Shown: piece by piece, positions 5,741 through 7,752 of the stretch | Layout of the letters: each line of letters starts with the position of its first letter | How positions within the stretch are numbered: the stretch's first letter is position 1 | Origin: Candidatus Bathyarchaeota archaeon | GTDB lineage: Archaea; Thermoproteota; Bathyarchaeia; RBG-16-48-13; GCA-020355125 | Length of the DNA stretch: 7,752 nt | Reading direction: 5' to 3' | Assembly: GCA_030670615.1 (NCBI GenBank) | Contig: DAOVBJ010000038.1 | Span: 1 to 7,752, forward strand | Position numbers and translations under genes: made by a program | Notes under the pieces: model-generated | What the model was told of the DNA's origin: nothing | The model's database searches: none | The model's input: only the letters and a program-made list of their open reading frames with translations

Positions 5741-7107
5741 GTGGGTTGATCTGGGTCGTGAGGTTGGTGGCTAAACCCGATTATCCGTTCACACCAGTGT
5801 GCAACGCGGAGCAGTTCTTCTTCCGCAAAGGGATATCCCACTAACTGGATTCCCAAGGGTAATCTTTCTTGAGTCACGCCTGATGGTACGGTTATTGCGG
5901 GGAGGCCGCAGAAGCTCCAAGGGGCGTTGAATGCAGGGTCCCCTGTGCTCGTCAAGCCCTTGGGTGCGGGGGTGGGTGTGGAGGGTGTTATGAAGCCGTC
6001 GAATCCCTTTAACGTCTCGGTTATCTCCCGGATGAATTGGCTTCTGATCTGTTGGGCTTTTAGGTATGTGGATGCTGGCACGAAGAGTCCGGAGGCGATC
6101 ATTCCGCGTAGATTAGGGCGGTAATCCCGCATCCGGGTTTGAAAGGTTTTCTTGTGAACGGCGGCTGCTTCCGCCATCATAAGGACGCTATGGGCTGCGT
6201 GGATCGCACTGAAGCTCGCAGGTAACTGGGTCTCCACGACTTCGGCGCCCGCGTTGCTGAGACGTTCTGTTGTCTCCTCGACGTTTTTTTTCACCTCTTC
6301 GTGCGCGTTGGCGAAAAAGAATTCCTTCAGAAGACCCAGTCGGGGGGGAGAGGGATCGTCCAACGCCTTTAGGTAAGAAGGGACGGGTAGCGTCGAGGAG
6401 GCGGGGTCCTTCGGGTCGTTGCCTGCAAGTACCTCCAATAGGACAGCTGCATCCTCCACACTCCTCGTGAAGATCCCGACATGATCCAAGCACCAGCTTA
6501 CGGGGAATACTCCGTAGCGGCTGATGCGGCCATAGGTGGGTTTCAGACCTATAGTGGCGCAGTAGGCTGCGGGACGGATGGTGGAACCCCCTGTTTGTGA
6601 GCCTAAAGCCGCTGGACACATGCCGGAGGAGACGGCTGCCGCTGACCCACTGCTTGAGCCTCCAGGCGTATGCCCCGTGTTCCAGGGGTTTCGAGTGGGA
6701 GCCGGGTCAAAGCAAGCGAACTCGGTGGTTTCTGTCTTTCCAAGGATTATTGCGCCCGCTTTCTTCAACTTAGTGACGGCAGTGGCGTCGTAGTGGGGCA
6801 CGAAGTCAGCGAGTATAGTGGATCCCGCAGCGGTCTTCATTCCCTTCGTGTAGTATATGTCTTTAACTCCGAGGGGGATTCCATGGAGGGGGCCACGCAG
6901 CCGCCCCTCTGCTACCTCCTTTGAACACTTCTCCGCGGCAGCTATCGCTCCTTCACGGTCGATGCTGACCCATGCCTTGAGCTCGGGCTCGAGTGCGTCG
7001 ATGCGATGGAGCAGAGAGATGAGCAACTCTGAGGGCGAGAGCTTATTCAGGCGAATTAAGCGTGAAGCGTCAGACAGAGTGAGCTTGAAGGTGTCCAACG
7101 AAGTCAC
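5728..7107 (-). CDS. Amidase-signature family hydrolase (GatA/AtzE-like)
   Basis: 459 residues from the GTG at 7107. Serine amidohydrolase cleaving a C-N amide bond, cytosolic. The Ser-cisSer-Lys triad is complete: K82 in LGVKDIYY, S151 in TPGGSSSGSAAAV, and nucleophile S175 in SQTGGSTIRPAA, with the family's 24-residue spacing between the serines. IGLKPTYGRISRYGVFPVSWCLDHVG (187-212) is typical of amidases outside the tRNA-amidotransferase GatA group. GTG is chosen over the ATG at 7212 because the latter would add 35 residues of non-family sequence lying wholly inside the preceding gene, whereas the GTG overlaps its stop as GTGA, the usual coupling arrangement. The small AtzG-like gene just upstream suggests a two-subunit enzyme like AtzE-AtzG rather than transamidosome GatA. 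Substrate unknown. The stop and last residues lie within a palindromic repeat. Confidence 0.9.
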   Translation of the reverse strand: MTSLDTFKLTLSDASRLIRLNKLSPSELLISLLHRIDALEPELKAWVSIDREGAIAAAEKCSKEVAEGRLRGPLHGIPLGVKDIYYTKGMKTAAGSTILADFVPHYDATAVTKLKKAGAIILGKTETTEFACFDPAPTRNPWNTGHTPGGSSSGSAAAVSSGMCPAALGSQTGGSTIRPAAYCATIGLKPTYGRISRYGVFPVSWCLDHVGIFTRSVEDAAVLLEVLAGNDPKDPASSTLPVPSYLKALDDPSPPRLGLLKEFFFANAHEEVKKNVEETTERLSNAGAEVVETQLPASFSAIHAAHSVLMMAEAAAVHKKTFQTRMRDYRPNLRGMIASGLFVPASTYLKAQQIRSQFIREITETLKGFDGFITPSTPTPAPKGLTSTGDPAFNAPWSFCGLPAITVPSGVTQERLPLGIQLVGYPFAEEELLRVAHWCERIIGFSHQPHDPDQPTLAS

Positions 7108-7334
7108 TTCCCACCCTTCTTGCGTCCCTGTCTCTTCCTTGCTTGATGGAATACCGATGTTTGTTGGGCTGGTTCCTCCATCGGCTTCAACGTGAACGCC
7201 TCGACCGTCCAAAACGCCTCTGCAGCCAACTCAAGAGCGGATCGCATGTTCTCCGCCTCCACTTCACCCCACGTCTCAGAGGCAGCGGCGAGGAGGCGAT
7301 TCAATACCTCAACCTTCTCACGATTATCAGCCAT
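7104..7334 (-). CDS. AtzG/DUF4089-like small amidase subunit
   Basis: 76 residues. A helical N-terminal half (ASETWGEVEAENMRSALELAAEAFWTVEAF) is followed by an extended segment with EPA..TSVF and a very basic tail (KRQGRKKGGK). The pattern helix, VEAF (44-47), then E-P-A...VF near the end matches DUF4089/AtzG proteins, GatC-like small partners that wrap around and stabilise amidase-signature enzymes such as AtzE. The gene sits directly before an amidase and overlaps its start by 4 nt, supporting a stoichiometric complex. The basic tail is unlike AtzG as I recall it. ATG start has a GTGAT Shine-Dalgarno at 7344-7340 with 5-nt spacing. The call rests on short motifs and context, so moderate confidence in the family, high that it is a real gene. 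Confidence 0.72.
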   Translation of the reverse strand: MADNREKVEVLNRLLAAASETWGEVEAENMRSALELAAEAFWTVEAFTLKPMEEPAQQTSVFHQARKRQGRKKGGK

Positions 7335-7339
7335 AAACC

Positions 7340-7373
7340 ATCACAAAGGGAACCCTGTTTTTAGTATTTTAAG
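7340..7373 (-). promoter_or_regulatory. Candidate promoter and SD of the amidase operon
   Basis: On the - strand CTTAAAATA (7373-7365) resembles an archaeal TATA box and lies 31-39 nt before the ATG at 7334. Transcription would start near 7340-7348, giving a very short leader carrying GTGAT (7344-7340). A second GCTTAAAA lies upstream at 7417-7410. Sequence-only call. Confidence 0.45.
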
Positions 7374-7409
7374 CTGTCGACGGAACTTTCGTTAGCATCA
7401 GAAAACAGG
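7354..7409. repeat. 8-bp inverted repeat CCTGTTTT / AAAACAGG in the divergent promoter region
   Basis: CCTGTTTT at 7354-7361 and its exact reverse complement AAAACAGG at 7402-7409, separated by 40 bp and flanking the - strand TATA candidate. It could be a pair of operator half-sites, but an 8-bp match in 149 bp may be chance. Confidence 0.3.
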
Positions 7410-7443
7410 TTTTAAGCCCGTTTAACGTTGCACACGAGTGAAG

Positions 7444-7478
7444 AAATATATTGCCTCGTTACCAACTAGGTAAGTGAG
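7444..7478 (+). promoter_or_regulatory. Candidate promoter and SD of the MmgE/PrpD gene
   Basis: AAATATATT at 7444-7452 is a TATA-like box 32-40 nt before the ATG at 7484. GTGAG at 7474-7478 is a partial Shine-Dalgarno with 5-nt spacing. The spacing suits a short-leader archaeal transcript. Confidence 0.5.
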
Positions 7479-7483
7479 TTACT

Positions 7484-7752
7484 ATGAGTCCTTCGATAAC
7501 CACCGAGGTTGTAGACTTCATTTTCAATGAAAACCCGTCCCCAAACACCGTTAAAACGAAGGCCGTCGACCACATTATCGACGGTATCGCAGTGATGTTG
7601 GCAGGATCACGAACCGAATGCGTGAAGAAGCTTGAGAACTATATTTGGGAAAAGGGTGGAGCCCCCTCGTCAACAATAGTTGGTTTCAAATTAAAGTCCT
7701 GTCCCTCTGATGCCGCGCTGGTTAACGGCACGAGTGGACACGCCGACGACTA
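7484..7752 (+). CDS. MmgE/PrpD family protein, 3'-truncated by window edge
   Basis: The first 89 codons run to the edge. They contain the family's N-terminal pattern: a helical opening (VKTKAVDHIIDGIAVMLAGS, residues 24-43) matching the usual A..LD..GV.LAGS, then STIVGF, and DAALVNGTSGHADD at about 76-89, corresponding to the hallmark NG...HALDFDD. Members include 2-methylcitrate dehydratase (PrpD) and cis-aconitate decarboxylase; many archaeal homologues are uncharacterised, so the substrate cannot be named. Catalytic residues further downstream are not visible. It is divergent from the amidase operon across 149 bp, so the two may be co-regulated in organic-acid or amide catabolism. Confidence 0.87.
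   Translation, partial: MSPSITTEVVDFIFNENPSPNTVKTKAVDHIIDGIAVMLAGSRTECVKKLENYIWEKGGAPSSTIVGFKLKSCPSDAALVNGTSGHADD

Noticed and set aside
7108..7212. 35-residue N-terminal extension of the amidase from the ATG at 7212
   Set aside because: The sequence is inside the AtzG-like gene in another frame and unlike amidase N-termini; the GTG at 7107 gives a GTGA overlap and starts just before the family's first helix.

Overview
The window looks archaeal. It carries a formyltransferase of the methanofuran/tetrahydromethanopterin C1 pathway (Ftr), a PurD that resembles the Thermococcales type as I remember it, and an EhaR-like HAD protein of the kind known from methanogens. Shine-Dalgarno signals match the usual archaeal GGAGGTGAT pattern, and the two best promoter candidates are TATA-like boxes about 30-40 nt upstream of starts. 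A Bathyarchaeia-like or other deep Thermoproteota lineage would fit, but that is inference; a methanogen is not excluded.

Layout. (1) 1-4188, + strand: a tight four-gene run, purD (5' end outside the window), EhaR-like HAD phosphatase, ftr and a PfkB-family sugar kinase. Gaps are 13 and 34 nt, then a 4-nt ATGA overlap, so this is almost certainly one operon. (2) 4189-5727: an AT-richer segment with one gene, an M19 membrane-dipeptidase homologue, followed by 421 bp without a gene. (3) 5728-7334, - strand: an amidase-signature hydrolase preceded by a small AtzG/DUF4089-like subunit gene; the two overlap by GTGA. (4) 7335-7483: a divergent promoter region. (5) 7484 to the right edge, + strand: the start of a MmgE/PrpD-family gene.

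The most unusual feature is a set of four TAGCTAGCT-containing sites, most of them perfect palindromes. They lie only in the non-coding parts of segment 2, and the two outer copies bracket it exactly: one begins 4 nt after the pfkB stop and the other contains the amidase stop codon. Sampled lines give about 44% GC for the M19 gene and about 36% for the following intergenic, against about 57% for the flanking genes. This suggests an inserted cassette or a local binding-site array.

How the genes may work together. The first operon joins GAR synthesis (PurD), a C1-carrier formyltransferase (Ftr), a phosphatase-fold protein and a ribokinase-fold kinase, which hints at a link between purine or ribose metabolism and the archaeal C1 pool. 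The right half (dipeptidase, amidase with small subunit, MmgE/PrpD) looks catabolic, aimed at peptides, amides and organic acids. No RNA gene, CRISPR array or insertion sequence was recognised.
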